This document shows positions 9,569 through 18,615 of a stretch of DNA of 64,000 bases, one piece after another (the first letter of the stretch is position 1; each line of letters begins with the position of its first letter). This stretch comes from Pseudacidovorax intermedius. GTDB lineage: Bacteria; Pseudomonadota; Gammaproteobacteria; Burkholderiales; Burkholderiaceae_C. A model generated the notes under the pieces. It worked only from the letters and a program-made list of their open reading frames with translations, was not told where the DNA came from and ran no database searches. The position numbers were made by a program, and so were the translations under genes. Location of the stretch: the NCBI RefSeq assembly GCF_003350475.1, contig NZ_QQAV01000002.1:310001-374000 (forward strand). Reading direction: 5' to 3'.

Positions 9569-10573
9569 ATGAGTGTTCCTCCGCCCCTCAAGCCCGCCAC
9601 GCTGCACGACGTTGCACGTGCCGCAGGCGTCTCGCCGATCACGGCCTCGCGGGCCCTCAGCAATCCCGCCCTGGTGTCGCCCAAGACCATTGCCCTGGTG
9701 CAGCAGGCGGTGGAGGCAACGGGCTACATCCCCAACCTGCTGGCCGGCGGCCTCAAGTCGCGTCGCAGTCGCATGGTCGCGGGCATCGTGCCGGCGCTGT
9801 CGGTCGCGCAGTTCCTGCCTTCCGTCCAGACGCTCACAGAGACGCTGGCGGAGGAGGGCTACCAGGTGCTGCTGGGTCAGACCCGCTACGACGCCGCGCG
9901 CGAGGAGGCCGTACTCAACACCATGATCAGCCGCCAGCCGGATGGCATCGTCTTCGCTGGCCTGATCCAGTCCGAGGCGGCGCGTGAGCGTCTGCGCCGC
10001 GCGGGTGTGCCGGTGGTGGAGATATGGGACCTGTCGCAGCGCCCGGTGGACATGCTGGTGGGCTTCTCGCACCTCAAGGTGGGCAGCGCATTGGCGGGCT
10101 TCTGCCTCGCCCGGGGCTGGCGGCGCGTGGGCATCGCCACCGCCGACGACCATCGCGCAATGCAGCGGCGCGAGGGCTTCATTGCCGCCTTCGGCCGCGA
10201 GGTGCCCACGGCCTGCGTGACCGCCCCCAGCAATCTGGAACGTGGCCGCCGCGCGCTGGCCGACCTGCTGGCGCAGGATCCGGCACTGCGCATGATCTGC
10301 TGCAGCTCCGACCAGCTGGCGCATGGCGTGCTGGTCGAGGCGCATGCGCGCGGCCTGCGCGTGCCGCAGGATCTGGCGATCTGCGGCTTCGGCAACGCCG
10401 ACTTTTCCGCCCACCTGCTGCCCAGTCTGAGCACCGTGCTGGTCGATGGGCCCGGGATCGGCCGCCTGGCCGCCGAGATGGTCCTGGCCCGCGCGCGCGG
10501 CGAACCGGTCGCTCAGCCGGTCGTGGACGTCGGCTTCCGCATCGTCGAGCGCGAATCCACGGCCGGCGGCTGA
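9569..10573 (+). CDS. LacI-family transcriptional regulator (GntR/gluconate type)
   Basis: A 334-residue repressor-type regulator. The N-terminal helix-turn-helix reads ATLHDVARAAGVSPITASRALSNP, followed by a hinge helix with PNLLAGGLKSRR and a periplasmic-binding-protein-like effector domain ending QPVVDVGFRIVERES. It is divergent from the receptor-enolase-garD operon and the 244-bp gap holds two matching palindromes, so it most likely controls that operon and itself, with an aldarate or its breakdown product as inducer. The ATG at 9569 begins MSVPPPLKPATLHDV; the longer upstream frame would run through the operators and is rejected. It is convergent with dctM, 24 bp away. Confidence 0.92.
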   Translation: MSVPPPLKPATLHDVARAAGVSPITASRALSNPALVSPKTIALVQQAVEATGYIPNLLAGGLKSRRSRMVAGIVPALSVAQFLPSVQTLTETLAEEGYQVLLGQTRYDAAREEAVLNTMISRQPDGIVFAGLIQSEAARERLRRAGVPVVEIWDLSQRPVDMLVGFSHLKVGSALAGFCLARGWRRVGIATADDHRAMQRREGFIAAFGREVPTACVTAPSNLERGRRALADLLAQDPALRMICCSSDQLAHGVLVEAHARGLRVPQDLAICGFGNADFSAHLLPSLSTVLVDGPGIGRLAAEMVLARARGEPVAQPVVDVGFRIVERESTAGG

Positions 10574-10597
10574 GCGGCCGTCATGTGAGGTGCCGTT

Positions 10598-11893
10598 CTA
10601 CCTCACGACCATGAACATGCTTGGGAGCCACAAGCTGAACTGCGGCACGAACGTCACCAGCCCGAGCGCCAGGATCAGCGCGCCATAGAAGGGCCAGATG
10701 GTGCGCATCACCTCGCCCACCGATACCCCGCCGATGGCGCAGCCCACGAACTGGGTGGTGCCCACCGGCGGCGTGTTCAGCCCCAGCGCGCAGTTGATCA
10801 GCATCAGGATGCCGAACTGCACCGAGGTCATGCCGTACTGCTGGGCGATGGGCAGGAAGATGGGCGTGCACAGCAGGATCGTCGCCGCCATGTCCAGGAA
10901 GGTGCCCAACAGGAACAGGATGACGTTGATCAGCAGGAAGATCACCCACGGCGTCGTCGACACCTTCGACAGCATCTGCCCCGTCAGCTCCGCCACGCCA
11001 TACAGGCTGATCAGGTAGCCGAAAGTGCTGGAGATGCCGATCAGCAGCAGGATCACGCCCGTGGTGCGCACGGCCTTGGCGGCCGCCTTGATGAAGTGCG
11101 CCCACTTGAGTGTGCGGTACAGAAAGATGGTCAGCGCCAGCGCATAGAGCACCGCCACGGCCGCGGACTCGGTGGCCGTGAAGATGCCCGATAGGATGCC
11201 ACCCAGGATCAGCACCACGATGAACAGCCCCGGCAGCGCCGCGGCGAAGCTGCGCGCCACGATGGCCCAGCCCGGGAAGGTGCCGGCCGGATAGCCGCGG
11301 CGCACCGCCACCACATAGGCCGCCAGCAGGTTGCACAGCGTGAGGATGATGGCCGGCAGCAGCGCGGCCAGGATCAGCGCCGCGATCGACACCTTGCCGC
11401 CCGCCGCCAGCGAATAGATGATGAGGTTGTGGCTGGTGGGCATTAGCGCGCCGACCAGGGCCGCATGCGTGGTCACGTTGACCGCATAGTCGGCGTGGTA
11501 GCCCTCCTTCTTCATCATCGGGATCATCACCGCGCCCATGGCGGACACGTCGGCCACTGGCGAGCCCGAGACGCCGCCGAAGAGCGTGCAGGCCACGACG
11601 TTGCTCATGCCCAGGCCGCCGCGCACATGGCCGACCAGCGACTTGGCGAAGTCGACGATGCGGTCGGCGATGCCGCCGTAGAGCATCAGCTCGCCCGCGA
11701 AGATGAAGAAGGGGATCGCCAGGAAGGAGAAGATCCCCATGCCGGACATCATCTGCTGGAACCCCACCGCGAGCGGCAGGCCCTCGTAGAGCAGCGTGGC
11801 CAGGGCCGACAGGCCGATGGAGAAAGCCACCGGCACGCCCAGCAGCAGCAGGGCGGTGAACGACAGGGTGAGGATGAGCAGCGGGATGGTCAT
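10598..11893 (-). CDS. dctM: TRAP transporter large permease (DctM)
   Basis: A 431-residue, very hydrophobic protein with about twelve predicted membrane segments, the size of DctM subunits. It forms the Na+-coupled translocation channel of a TRAP importer. Family stretches include FLAIPFFIFAGELM, LFGGVSGSPVADVSAMG and LGLNTPPVG. ATG at 11893 is preceded by TGGAGG. It is the last gene of udh-lactonase-dctP-dctQ-dctM, implying uptake of a uronate or aldarate. Confidence 0.94.
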   Translation of the reverse strand: MTIPLLILTLSFTALLLLGVPVAFSIGLSALATLLYEGLPLAVGFQQMMSGMGIFSFLAIPFFIFAGELMLYGGIADRIVDFAKSLVGHVRGGLGMSNVVACTLFGGVSGSPVADVSAMGAVMIPMMKKEGYHADYAVNVTTHAALVGALMPTSHNLIIYSLAAGGKVSIAALILAALLPAIILTLCNLLAAYVVAVRRGYPAGTFPGWAIVARSFAAALPGLFIVVLILGGILSGIFTATESAAVAVLYALALTIFLYRTLKWAHFIKAAAKAVRTTGVILLLIGISSTFGYLISLYGVAELTGQMLSKVSTTPWVIFLLINVILFLLGTFLDMAATILLCTPIFLPIAQQYGMTSVQFGILMLINCALGLNTPPVGTTQFVGCAIGGVSVGEVMRTIWPFYGALILALGLVTFVPQFSLWLPSMFMVVR

Positions 11894-11972
11894 GCGGCCT
11901 CCAGGCACGCGGCAGGACGAGGAATGTGCGGGGGGCGCGTGATGAAAAGGGGCCGGCGGCAGCGCATGGGCA

Positions 11973-12461
11973 TCAGGTCCACGACGGCTCCAGTTCGCGG
12001 CCCTGGGCCAGCGCCAGGATGTGCTCGATGGAGAACAGCACGATCAGCACGCCGGCAAAGCTGGGCGGCACGTACTTCCAGCCTTCGGAGATGAAGAGCG
12101 TGGGCAGCCGGTAGCTCCACACCGACTCGGCCAGGTAGGCGCAGTTCCAGGCCATGGCGGCGCCGAACAGGCCGACCAGCGCGTGGATCAGCATCTCCAG
12201 CTTGAGTCGAAGCCGGGGTGGTGCCAGCACGAGCAGCGATTCCAGCCCGATGTGGCCGGCGTCGCGCACGCCCACGGCCACGCCGAACATGGTGACGTAG
12301 AGCACCATGAGCAGCGCCAGGCTCTCGGCCCAGGTGGGCGTGCTGTTGAGGATGTAGCGCCCGAACACCTGCCAGCTCACGGCGCAGATCACTGCGACGA
12401 GGCCGACGATGCCCAGCACCATGCAGGCGCGCGCGAGGGCGCGGCAGAAGCGGGAGTACAT
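11973..12461 (-). CDS. dctQ: TRAP transporter small permease (DctQ)
   Basis: A 162-residue membrane protein with four predicted helices, as for DctQ. Typical features are SWQVFGRYILNSTPTWAESLALLMVLYVTMFG and GHIGLE in the middle. It partners DctM, which begins 79 bp downstream. The start at 12461 gives MYSRFCRALARA; the frame runs open further upstream, but through a GC-rich palindromic repeat that is not coding. Confidence 0.9.
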   Translation of the reverse strand: MYSRFCRALARACMVLGIVGLVAVICAVSWQVFGRYILNSTPTWAESLALLMVLYVTMFGVAVGVRDAGHIGLESLLVLAPPRLRLKLEMLIHALVGLFGAAMAWNCAYLAESVWSYRLPTLFISEGWKYVPPSFAGVLIVLFSIEHILALAQGRELEPSWT

Positions 12462-12475
12462 GGGGTTTCTCTCTT

Positions 12476-12600
12476 TCTCCCTCCCCCGCTGGAGGAGGGC
12501 AGGGGTGGGGGCCGGCGGCGGTAGCAAGGCAGAAGCGTTCGATGCGCCGCTGGCTCCCATCCCTGCCTTCCCCCAGAGGGGGAAGGTGCCCAACCCCCGC
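12476..12600. repeat. GC-rich REP-like palindromic block
   Basis: Between dctP and dctQ, C-rich and G-rich arms such as CTCCCCCGCTGGAGGAGGGC and CTTCCCCCAGAGGGGGAAGG form several hairpins. A related element occurs at 43648-43691. Such repeats between genes of one operon often tune the expression ratio of a binding protein against its membrane partners; here the binding-protein gene dctP is upstream of it. Confidence 0.65.
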
Positions 12601-12606
12601 TGCGGC

Positions 12607-13581
12607 TTACTGCGTGTCCTGCACCCGCTTGACCAGGTCCTTCAGCCGCGCGTCGGTGATGAACTTGTCGTAGACGGGCTTCATGGCGGCCTCAAAGGGC
12701 TTCTTGTCGATCTCGATGATCTCGGCGCCGCCGGCCTTCACGGCGGCCAGCGACTTGGCCTCGCGCTCGGCCCACTGCTTGCGCATGTAGGGCACCGACT
12801 CCTTCGCGGCCTGGCGGATCCAGCCCTGCTCCTCGGGCGAGAGGCGGTCCCAGGCACGCTTGGAGAAGAGCAGCATCTCCGGCGCCATCGAGTGCTCGGT
12901 CTTGGCGAAGTACTTGGCCACCTCGAAGTGGCGCGAGCTCTCGTACGACGGATAGTTGTTCTCGGCCGCATCCACGAGCCCGGTCTTGAGCGCCGTGTAG
13001 ACCTCGCCGAAGGGCATGGGCGTGGCATTGCCGCCCATGGCCTCGACCAGCGCCACCCACAGGTCGGATTGCTGAACGCGGATCTTCAGCCCCTTCACAT
13101 CGGCCAGGCCGCGCACCGGCTTCTTGGCGGTGTAGATCGAGCGGGCGCCGCTGTCGTAGAAGGCCAGTCCGATGAAGCCCTGCTTCTCGCAGCTCTTGAG
13201 GATGTCCTCGCCGATCGGGCCGTCCAGCACCTTGTGCAGGTGGTCGGTGGAGCGGAACAGGAAGGGCATGGTCGGCACCTGCGTCTCGGGGCAGATGTTG
13301 TTCATCGGCGCGATGTTCACGCGCACCATCTGCAGCGCGCCGATCTTGGTCTGCTCGATGGTGTCCTTCTCGCTGCCGAGCGCGCTGTTGTTGAACACCT
13401 TGATGCTGTGCTTGCCACCCGACAACTGCTTGAGCCGCTCGCCCATGAACTTGACCGCCGTGACGGTGGGGTAGTCGTCGGGGTGGATATCGGCCGAGCG
13501 GAACTCGGTCGCCTGCGCCGCCAGCGTCGCAGCACTGGCGGCCAGGGCGAGCAGAGCGGTCTTGATACGAAGGGTCTTCAT
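12607..13581 (-). CDS. dctP: TRAP transporter solute-binding protein (DctP)
   Basis: A 324-residue periplasmic binding protein. An N-terminal signal peptide ([24 protein letters not shown]) is followed by the DctP fold; conserved blocks include [64 protein letters not shown] and [13 protein letters not shown]. The GLKIRVQ arginine is the residue that pairs with the substrate carboxylate in this family. GAGGAA precedes the ATG. It lies 50 bp downstream of the lactonase gene, pointing to a sugar-acid ligand such as galacturonate or glucuronate. Confidence 0.95.
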   Translation of the reverse strand: MKTLRIKTALLALAASAATLAAQATEFRSADIHPDDYPTVTAVKFMGERLKQLSGGKHSIKVFNNSALGSEKDTIEQTKIGALQMVRVNIAPMNNICPETQVPTMPFLFRSTDHLHKVLDGPIGEDILKSCEKQGFIGLAFYDSGARSIYTAKKPVRGLADVKGLKIRVQQSDLWVALVEAMGGNATPMPFGEVYTALKTGLVDAAENNYPSYESSRHFEVAKYFAKTEHSMAPEMLLFSKRAWDRLSPEEQGWIRQAAKESVPYMRKQWAEREAKSLAAVKAGGAEIIEIDKKPFEAAMKPVYDKFITDARLKDLVKRVQDTQ

Positions 13582-13631
13582 GTTGTCTTCCTCGGGTGGA
13601 TCCTGGGGGGTGTGGCGGTCTTCTTGGAACT

Positions 13632-14522
13632 TCAGGGTTGCCAGGCCGGCTCGGGCAGGCCCTGCGTGCCCGGCTGCAGCGCGAAGACGCCGCCAGCCAG
13701 GGGTTGATCCGACAGGTCGCCAGCCGGCCGGATCGAGGTGACGAAGAGGGTGTCGAGCGCGGCGCCGCCGAATGCGCACATGGCGGGCTTCTTCACGAGC
13801 ACTTCGAGCGAACGGTCTAGCCGGCCGTCGGGCGTGAAGCGGTGTACCAGACCGGCATCGTTGCCGCAGATCCAGTAGCCGCCGTCGATGTCGATGGCGG
13901 CTCCGTCCGGTCGGCCAGGCAGCGGCTTCATGTCGACGAAGAGTCGGCGGTTTGACGGCGTGCCCGTGTCGGGGTCGTAGTCGAAGGCCCAGATGGCCTG
14001 CACCTCGGGATGTGAATCCGACAGGTACATCGTGCGACCGTCTGGACTGAAGGCCAGGCCGTTGGGCGTAATCAGGTCGTCCAGCATCGGCTGCAGCGTG
14101 GTGCCGTCCAGCCGGTAGAGCACGCCGACCCGGGCGGCGGCGCCCATGTCCATGAGCATGGTGCCCGCCCAGAAGCGGCCCTGGCGGTCGCAGCGGCCGT
14201 CGTTGAAGCGCATGCCGGCGCGGGCATGCTGCACAGGCGCCAGCGTAGTGACCTGTGCCTGGTCTTCCGCACCCAGGGTGAGCGTGTGGACGCCATCTTC
14301 CATGCCGGTCAGCCATTGGCCAGGTCGGCCCGCCGCGGCGGCGATGCAGGCGGGCATCTGCGGCGTGGCCCACTGGCGGTGGCCCTCGGCCGCCGCCCAG
14401 CGGTTGAGCGTGCGGCCCGGGATGTCCACCCAGTACAGCGCCTGCTCGGCCTCATGCCACACCGGGCTCTCGCCGGTGCCATGGCGCGCGTCGACGACGA
14501 GTTCGGCTCGGGATGCCTGCAC
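13632..14522 (-). CDS. SMP-30/gluconolactonase-family lactonase
   Basis: A 296-residue six-bladed beta-propeller hydrolase. Metal-ligand blocks are visible: [10 protein letters not shown] (Glu), [19 protein letters not shown] (Asn), [12 protein letters not shown] (Asn) and [19 protein letters not shown] (Asp). In the oxidative uronate pathway such enzymes open the aldarolactone made by uronate dehydrogenase, and the gene follows udh directly. The preferred start is GTG at 14522, 4 nt after the udh stop, with GGAG upstream; a GTG at 14561 would overlap udh by 35 bp and adds a non-conserved extension. Confidence 0.88.
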   Translation of the reverse strand: MQASRAELVVDARHGTGESPVWHEAEQALYWVDIPGRTLNRWAAAEGHRQWATPQMPACIAAAAGRPGQWLTGMEDGVHTLTLGAEDQAQVTTLAPVQHARAGMRFNDGRCDRQGRFWAGTMLMDMGAAARVGVLYRLDGTTLQPMLDDLITPNGLAFSPDGRTMYLSDSHPEVQAIWAFDYDPDTGTPSNRRLFVDMKPLPGRPDGAAIDIDGGYWICGNDAGLVHRFTPDGRLDRSLEVLVKKPAMCAFGGAALDTLFVTSIRPAGDLSDQPLAGGVFALQPGTQGLPEPAWQP

Positions 14523-14526
14523 GGTC

Positions 14527-15357
14527 TCAGTCTCCGAAGGGGCCCTGGGCGGTGAAGGCACCGCCCTGGTAGATGGCGTTGGGGTCGTCGGCCGCCACCG
14601 GCGGCTGGGTCTCGACCTGCGCGCGGAAGACCTCGGAATCGTCCTGCGGCACCCAGCCCAGGTGAGCGGCGGCGCGGTTGTCCCACCACACCTCGCGGTT
14701 GGCCGAGGCGCCGAAGACCACCGTGTGGCCGACGTCGGGCGTGAACAGCGACCGCTCCACCAGCCGCGTCAGGTCGTCGTAGCTGAGCCAGGTGCTCATC
14801 ATGCGGCGGTTGGCGGGGGCCGGGAAGGAGGAGCCGATGCGGATGCTCACCGTCTGGATGCCGTACCGGTCCCAGTAGAACTGGGCCATGTCCTCGCCAA
14901 AGGACTTGGACAGGCCGTAGTAGCCGTCGGGCCGGCGCATCGCCGTGGCGTCGATGTGCTCGGTCTGCTTGTAGAAGCCGATCACATGGTTGGAACTGGC
15001 GAACACGATGCGGCCCACGCCCTGGCGGCGCGCGGCCTCGTAGACGTTGTAGATGCCCTTGATGTTGGCTTCGAGGATCTGTTCGAAGGGCCGCTCCACC
15101 GAGATGCCGCCCAGATGGACCACGGCATCGCAGCCCGCCAGCAGCGCGTGCACGGCCGCTTTCTCGGCCAGGTCGCAATGCACGATCTCTTCGTGCGCGC
15201 CCCGCGCTGCGCCCAGCGGCGCGATGTCCGAGACGCGCAACTGCTCGGCAAAGGGCACCAGCCGTTCCCGCAGCACCTGGCCAAGACCGCCGGCCGCGCC
15301 GGTGAGCAGCAGCCGCTGCAGGCGACGGGCGGGACTGGAGAAGGAAGGGGCGGTCAT
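14527..15357 (-). CDS. udh: Uronate dehydrogenase
   Basis: NAD-dependent short-chain-like dehydrogenase oxidising D-galacturonate and D-glucuronate to the aldaro-1,5-lactones. The 276-residue protein has a Rossmann motif TGAAGGLGQ near the N-terminus, an HLGGISVERPF loop, SSNHVIGFY, and the catalytic YGLSKSFGED (Tyr-x3-Lys), all typical of bacterial Udh. The preceding gene encodes a LacI-type regulator and the following one a lactonase, strong context support. MTAPSFSS at 15357 is chosen; an upstream ATG pair near 15402 abuts the operator and adds a non-conserved 15 residues. Confidence 0.9.
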   Translation of the reverse strand: MTAPSFSSPARRLQRLLLTGAAGGLGQVLRERLVPFAEQLRVSDIAPLGAARGAHEEIVHCDLAEKAAVHALLAGCDAVVHLGGISVERPFEQILEANIKGIYNVYEAARRQGVGRIVFASSNHVIGFYKQTEHIDATAMRRPDGYYGLSKSFGEDMAQFYWDRYGIQTVSIRIGSSFPAPANRRMMSTWLSYDDLTRLVERSLFTPDVGHTVVFGASANREVWWDNRAAAHLGWVPQDDSEVFRAQVETQPPVAADDPNAIYQGGAFTAQGPFGD

Positions 15358-15382
15358 GGAATCGGCGGCCTGTGATCGACGC

Positions 15383-15414
15383 GATGCAAAATGCTGCATC
15401 AAGGTAAACGTTTA
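15383..15414. promoter_or_regulatory. Operator region upstream of udh
   Basis: TAAACGTTTA (15405-15414) is a perfect palindrome with the central CG characteristic of LacI-family operators. Beside it, GATGCA (15383-15388) and TGCATC (15395-15400) form a second inverted repeat with a 6-bp centre. Both lie between the LacI-type gene at 15485-16513 and udh, so they probably control the udh-lactonase-TRAP operon. Confidence 0.6.
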
Positions 15415-15484
15415 ACTTCGCGGCTCGAAAAAAGCCGCGAAGGGCTGGCCGCGATGGTGCGCACCACCCGCTCCGGCGTCAAGT

Positions 15485-16513
15485 TCAGCGCGCTAGGTGC
15501 TTACCCTTGATGAGACTGCGCGTGGAATTCCGTGCGACGAGTCGCGGAGGTATAACGTTTTCCTGCGCTGCAACATCCTCGCCTTGGATGGCGGCGATCA
15601 GCCGGCGCATGGCGAGTTCGCCCGTCGCCTCGCCCATCATGTCCACGCTGGTCAGGGCCGGGCTCACCAGGCGGCCGTAGGCGATGTTGTCGAAGGCCGC
15701 GACGGACACCTCGTCCGGCACGGCAATGCCCAGCGACTGGGCCTCAAGCAGCAGGCCCATGGCCAGCAGGTCGTTGTAGGCCACGATGGCGTCGCCGCGG
15801 TCGGGCGACAGCAGCAGGCTGGAGGCGAGGCGTTCGCCTTCCTCGGTCGACGGCGCCGACGCATCCACCGTGCGCACGCTTGCCTTGACGCCCTGGAAGG
15901 CCTCGCGCAGCCCGCGTTCGCGGTCCGCACTCCAGCGCGCGCCCGAAAACCCCAGATAGGTGATGCGGCGATGGCCGAGGTCCCGCAGATGACGGCCGAG
16001 CATCAGCCCGGCCTGATGGCTGTCGCAACCCACGCTGGCGTGGTGTGGATAGGGCGAGGGGCGACCGAAGAAGACGACCGGCGTGCCGCTGTCCAGCACG
16101 CCCTGGATGGCCGCGGCCGGCAGACGGGCGCTGACCACCAGCCCATCCACCCGTCGACACAGCGACTGCAGGACGCCCAGTTCGGGCGAGGTGCTTTCGG
16201 CCGCGTCGGCAATGATCAGGTTGAGCCCGCCGGCGGCCGCCACCCGCGCGGCGCCGCTGACGAGGCTGGTGAAGTAGGGGTTGCGGATGTCCAGGATCAC
16301 CACGCCGACGTTGCCGGTGCGGCCGGTGATCATGCCGCGGGCCATCGGGTTGAGCGAATAGCCCAGCTCGCGCACGGCCTGCGTGATGCGGGCCTCGACC
16401 TCGGCGGTGAAGCGCTGGCCGCCGTTGACGAACTTGGAGACCGTGGCGGTGGAGACCTTCGCCGCCAGGGCGACATCGCGGATGGTGGCAGCGCGCTTGC
16501 GCGGAGAACTCAT
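15485..16513 (-). CDS. LacI-family transcriptional regulator
   Basis: A 342-residue regulator with an N-terminal helix-turn-helix (ATIRDVALAAKVSTATVSKFVNG), a hinge (LNPMARGMITGRTGNVGVV) and a sugar-binding-type effector domain. It lies upstream of udh on the same strand, 127 bp away, with a LacI-type palindrome between. It is therefore the likely repressor of the uronate oxidation and TRAP uptake genes, responding to a uronate or pathway product (inference). The ATG at 16513 gives MSSPRKRAATIRDVA; the frame is open further upstream but without family similarity. Divergent from the GntR-type gene. Confidence 0.9.
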   Translation of the reverse strand: MSSPRKRAATIRDVALAAKVSTATVSKFVNGGQRFTAEVEARITQAVRELGYSLNPMARGMITGRTGNVGVVILDIRNPYFTSLVSGAARVAAAGGLNLIIADAAESTSPELGVLQSLCRRVDGLVVSARLPAAAIQGVLDSGTPVVFFGRPSPYPHHASVGCDSHQAGLMLGRHLRDLGHRRITYLGFSGARWSADRERGLREAFQGVKASVRTVDASAPSTEEGERLASSLLLSPDRGDAIVAYNDLLAMGLLLEAQSLGIAVPDEVSVAAFDNIAYGRLVSPALTSVDMMGEATGELAMRRLIAAIQGEDVAAQENVIPPRLVARNSTRSLIKGKHLAR

Positions 16514-16621
16514 GGACAGGCAGGCAGAGGGGGCTGGGTGTGGGCGCGACCATGCCACAAACTGCGGGGCTTGCGGCGGCCGTACGTGCCGGCGCCGGCC
16601 GGAAGGATAGAGAGTCCTAGG

Positions 16622-16632
16622 TTGTCGTACAA
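16622..16632. promoter_or_regulatory. FadR-type GntR operator
   Basis: TTGTCGTACAA matches the FadR-subfamily operator pattern TNGTNNNACNA and lies 14 bp before the GntR-type gene's ATG, consistent with autorepression. A second match occurs before the next gene at 17499. Confidence 0.6.
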
Positions 16633-16646
16633 CTGACGACCGTTTT

Positions 16647-17459
16647 ATGATGACCTTCATGCCCCGTCCGACCGCCCCCGCCATGCCCGCGATCCCTGCC
16701 GAGAACCAGGCGGTACGGGCCTTGCCGCAGCGTCGCGCGCGTGGCCTGGCGCATGGCCTGGTGGACGACCTGGGTGAGCGCATCCGGGCCGGCCAGATCC
16801 GCCCGGGCGACAAGCTGCCCACCGAGTCCGCCATCATGCAGACCTACGGCGTGAGCCGCACCGTGGTGCGCGAGGCACTGTCCCGGCTGCAGGCGGCCGG
16901 GCTGGTCGAGACGCGCCATGGCATCGGCACCTTCGTGCTGCCGCCGCGGGCGGCCGGCATGTTCAGCCTGGATGCGTCCGAGATTCCCACGGCGGTCGAT
17001 GTGATGGCGGTGCTGGAGCTGCGCATCAGCCTGGAGACCGAGTCGGCCGGCCTGGCCGCCCAACGCCACTCCGGGGCCCATCTCCAGGCGATGCGCGAGG
17101 CGCTGGATGCCTTCGAGCAGGACGCAGGCGACGCGGGCGATTCCATCTCGCCGGACTTCCGCTTCCACCTCGCCATCGCGCAGGCCACCGGCAACCCCTA
17201 TTTCGCCGAGATACTGGGCCACCTGGGCACCAACATCATCCCGCGCACGCGCGTCAGCGCGATCCGCAACCAGGCGCACCGCGGCGAATACCTGGAGCGC
17301 GTGAACCGCGAGCACGAGGAGATCTTCTCGGCCATCGCCCGCGGCGATGCCGATGCCGCGCGCGCCGCCATGCGCATCCACCTGACCAACAGTCGCGAGC
17401 GCCTGCGCCGCGCGCGCGAAGAGGCGGCGCAGCGCCAGGCTTCCGCCGCCACAACCTGA
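16647..17459 (+). CDS. GntR-family regulator, FadR/FCD subfamily
   Basis: A 270-residue regulator. The winged helix (about 40-110) contains IRAGQIRPGDKLPTESAIM and YGVSRTVVREALSRLQAAGLV, followed by an all-helical FCD effector domain with RISLETESAGLAA, DFRFHLAIAQATGNPYF and a His-rich metal/ligand site (REHEEIFSAIARGD). Regulators of this subfamily commonly sense uronates, aldarates or other carboxylates. It heads the Bug-kdgD-gudD-semialdehyde dehydrogenase set and has matching operators before itself and before the receptor gene. Two ATGs (16647, 16659) are possible; the first is given. Confidence 0.92.
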   Translation: MMTFMPRPTAPAMPAIPAENQAVRALPQRRARGLAHGLVDDLGERIRAGQIRPGDKLPTESAIMQTYGVSRTVVREALSRLQAAGLVETRHGIGTFVLPPRAAGMFSLDASEIPTAVDVMAVLELRISLETESAGLAAQRHSGAHLQAMREALDAFEQDAGDAGDSISPDFRFHLAIAQATGNPYFAEILGHLGTNIIPRTRVSAIRNQAHRGEYLERVNREHEEIFSAIARGDADAARAAMRIHLTNSRERLRRAREEAAQRQASAATT

Positions 17460-17498
17460 GCACGGAGTGGGGTCTTCGCCCTCGAAAAAGCGCGCACT

Positions 17499-17509
17499 TA
17501 GTTGTACGA
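17499..17509. promoter_or_regulatory. FadR-type GntR operator before receptor gene
   Basis: TAGTTGTACGA fits TNGTNNNACNA and sits in the 124-bp gap between the regulator and the Bug receptor gene; a flanking GACAAC adds dyad symmetry with GTTGTAC. It suggests that the regulator also controls the receptor-kdgD transcript. Confidence 0.5.
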
Positions 17510-17583
17510 TGACTGACAACAAGACGGCCAGCAACGACTCTTCATCCAAGCCGCCACGCGTTTAAACCAAGTTGGAGACAGAC

Positions 17584-18558
17584 ATGACCCTCAACCGCCG
17601 CCAGTTCGTCAGTGGTGCCTCAGGTGTTGCACTCGTGGCCTCGGGCGCCGTCCGCGCCGCGGACACCTGGCCGTCCAAGCCGATCCGCATCGTCGTGCCC
17701 TATCCGCCGGGCGGTTCCTCCGACATCATCGCCCGGGCCATCAGCCAGCCGCTGTCGCAGGCGCTGGGCCAGAGCGTGATCGTGGACAACAAGCCCGGCG
17801 CCAATGGCAACCTGGGCGCGGACATGGTCGCCAAGGCTGCGCCGGACGGCTACACGGTGCTGCTCTGCGACGTGGGCGCGCTCGCCATCAGCCCGTCGGT
17901 CTACACCAGGCTGCCTTTTGACCCCTCCAAGGATCTGCGTGGCGTCACCATGCTGGCCTATTCGCCGCACCTGCTGGTGGTTCATCCCTCGGTCAAGGCC
18001 AATACGCTGCAGGAACTGGTGGCGCTGTCGAAGACCAGCGACCTGAACTTCGCCGTCACCGCCACCGGCAGCGCGCCGCACCTGGCCGGCGTGGCGCTGG
18101 AGCGCGCCAGCGGCGCCCGCTGGACCTATGTGCCCTACAAGGGCGGCGTGCAGGCCATTCAGGACACCGTGGGCGGCCAGACGCAGGTGCTCATGAACGG
18201 CATGCTCGCCACGCTGCCGCATGTGCAGAGCGGCAAGCTCAAGCTGCTGGGCGTCTCCAAACCCACGCGCATGCCCCTGGTGGGCGACGTGCCCACCATC
18301 GCCGAGCAGGGCGTGCCCGGTTTCGAGTCGGGCACCTGGCAGGGCGTCAAGGCGCCGCGCGGCACGCCCGACGCCATCGTGCAGCGGCTCAACCGCGAAT
18401 TCATCGCTGCCATCCGCGCTGCCGAAGTGCGCTCGCGCCTCGCAGGGCAGGGCGCCGAGGTCGTGACCATGACCGGCGCCCAGGAAGAGCAGTTCTTCGA
18501 CAAGGAACGCGCCCGCTGGGCCACCGTGGTGCGGCAGGCCGGCATCAAGCTCGACTGA
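17584..18558 (+). CDS. Bug/TctC-type periplasmic solute receptor
   Basis: A 324-residue periplasmic receptor. The leader MTLNRRQFVSGASGVALVAS has a twin-arginine-like RRQF motif, so Tat export is possible. Mature family signature: DTWPSKPIRIVVPYPPGGSSD. Start ATG 17584 is preceded by GGAGA; an in-frame TTG at 17572 is too close to it. No TctA/B partner is nearby. Located between the GntR-type regulator and kdgD, it probably binds glucarate, galactarate or a related acid. Confidence 0.92.
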   Translation: MTLNRRQFVSGASGVALVASGAVRAADTWPSKPIRIVVPYPPGGSSDIIARAISQPLSQALGQSVIVDNKPGANGNLGADMVAKAAPDGYTVLLCDVGALAISPSVYTRLPFDPSKDLRGVTMLAYSPHLLVVHPSVKANTLQELVALSKTSDLNFAVTATGSAPHLAGVALERASGARWTYVPYKGGVQAIQDTVGGQTQVLMNGMLATLPHVQSGKLKLLGVSKPTRMPLVGDVPTIAEQGVPGFESGTWQGVKAPRGTPDAIVQRLNREFIAAIRAAEVRSRLAGQGAEVVTMTGAQEEQFFDKERARWATVVRQAGIKLD

Positions 18559-18615
18559 GCGCTTCCCTTCTTTTTCTTCTTCTTCTTTCAACAAACGCTT
18601 CCAGGAAACCTGCAG

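Noticed and set aside
15550-15560. TATAACGTTTT-like sequence resembling a LacI operator
   Set aside because: It lies inside the coding region of the LacI-type gene and has no second arm; likely chance.
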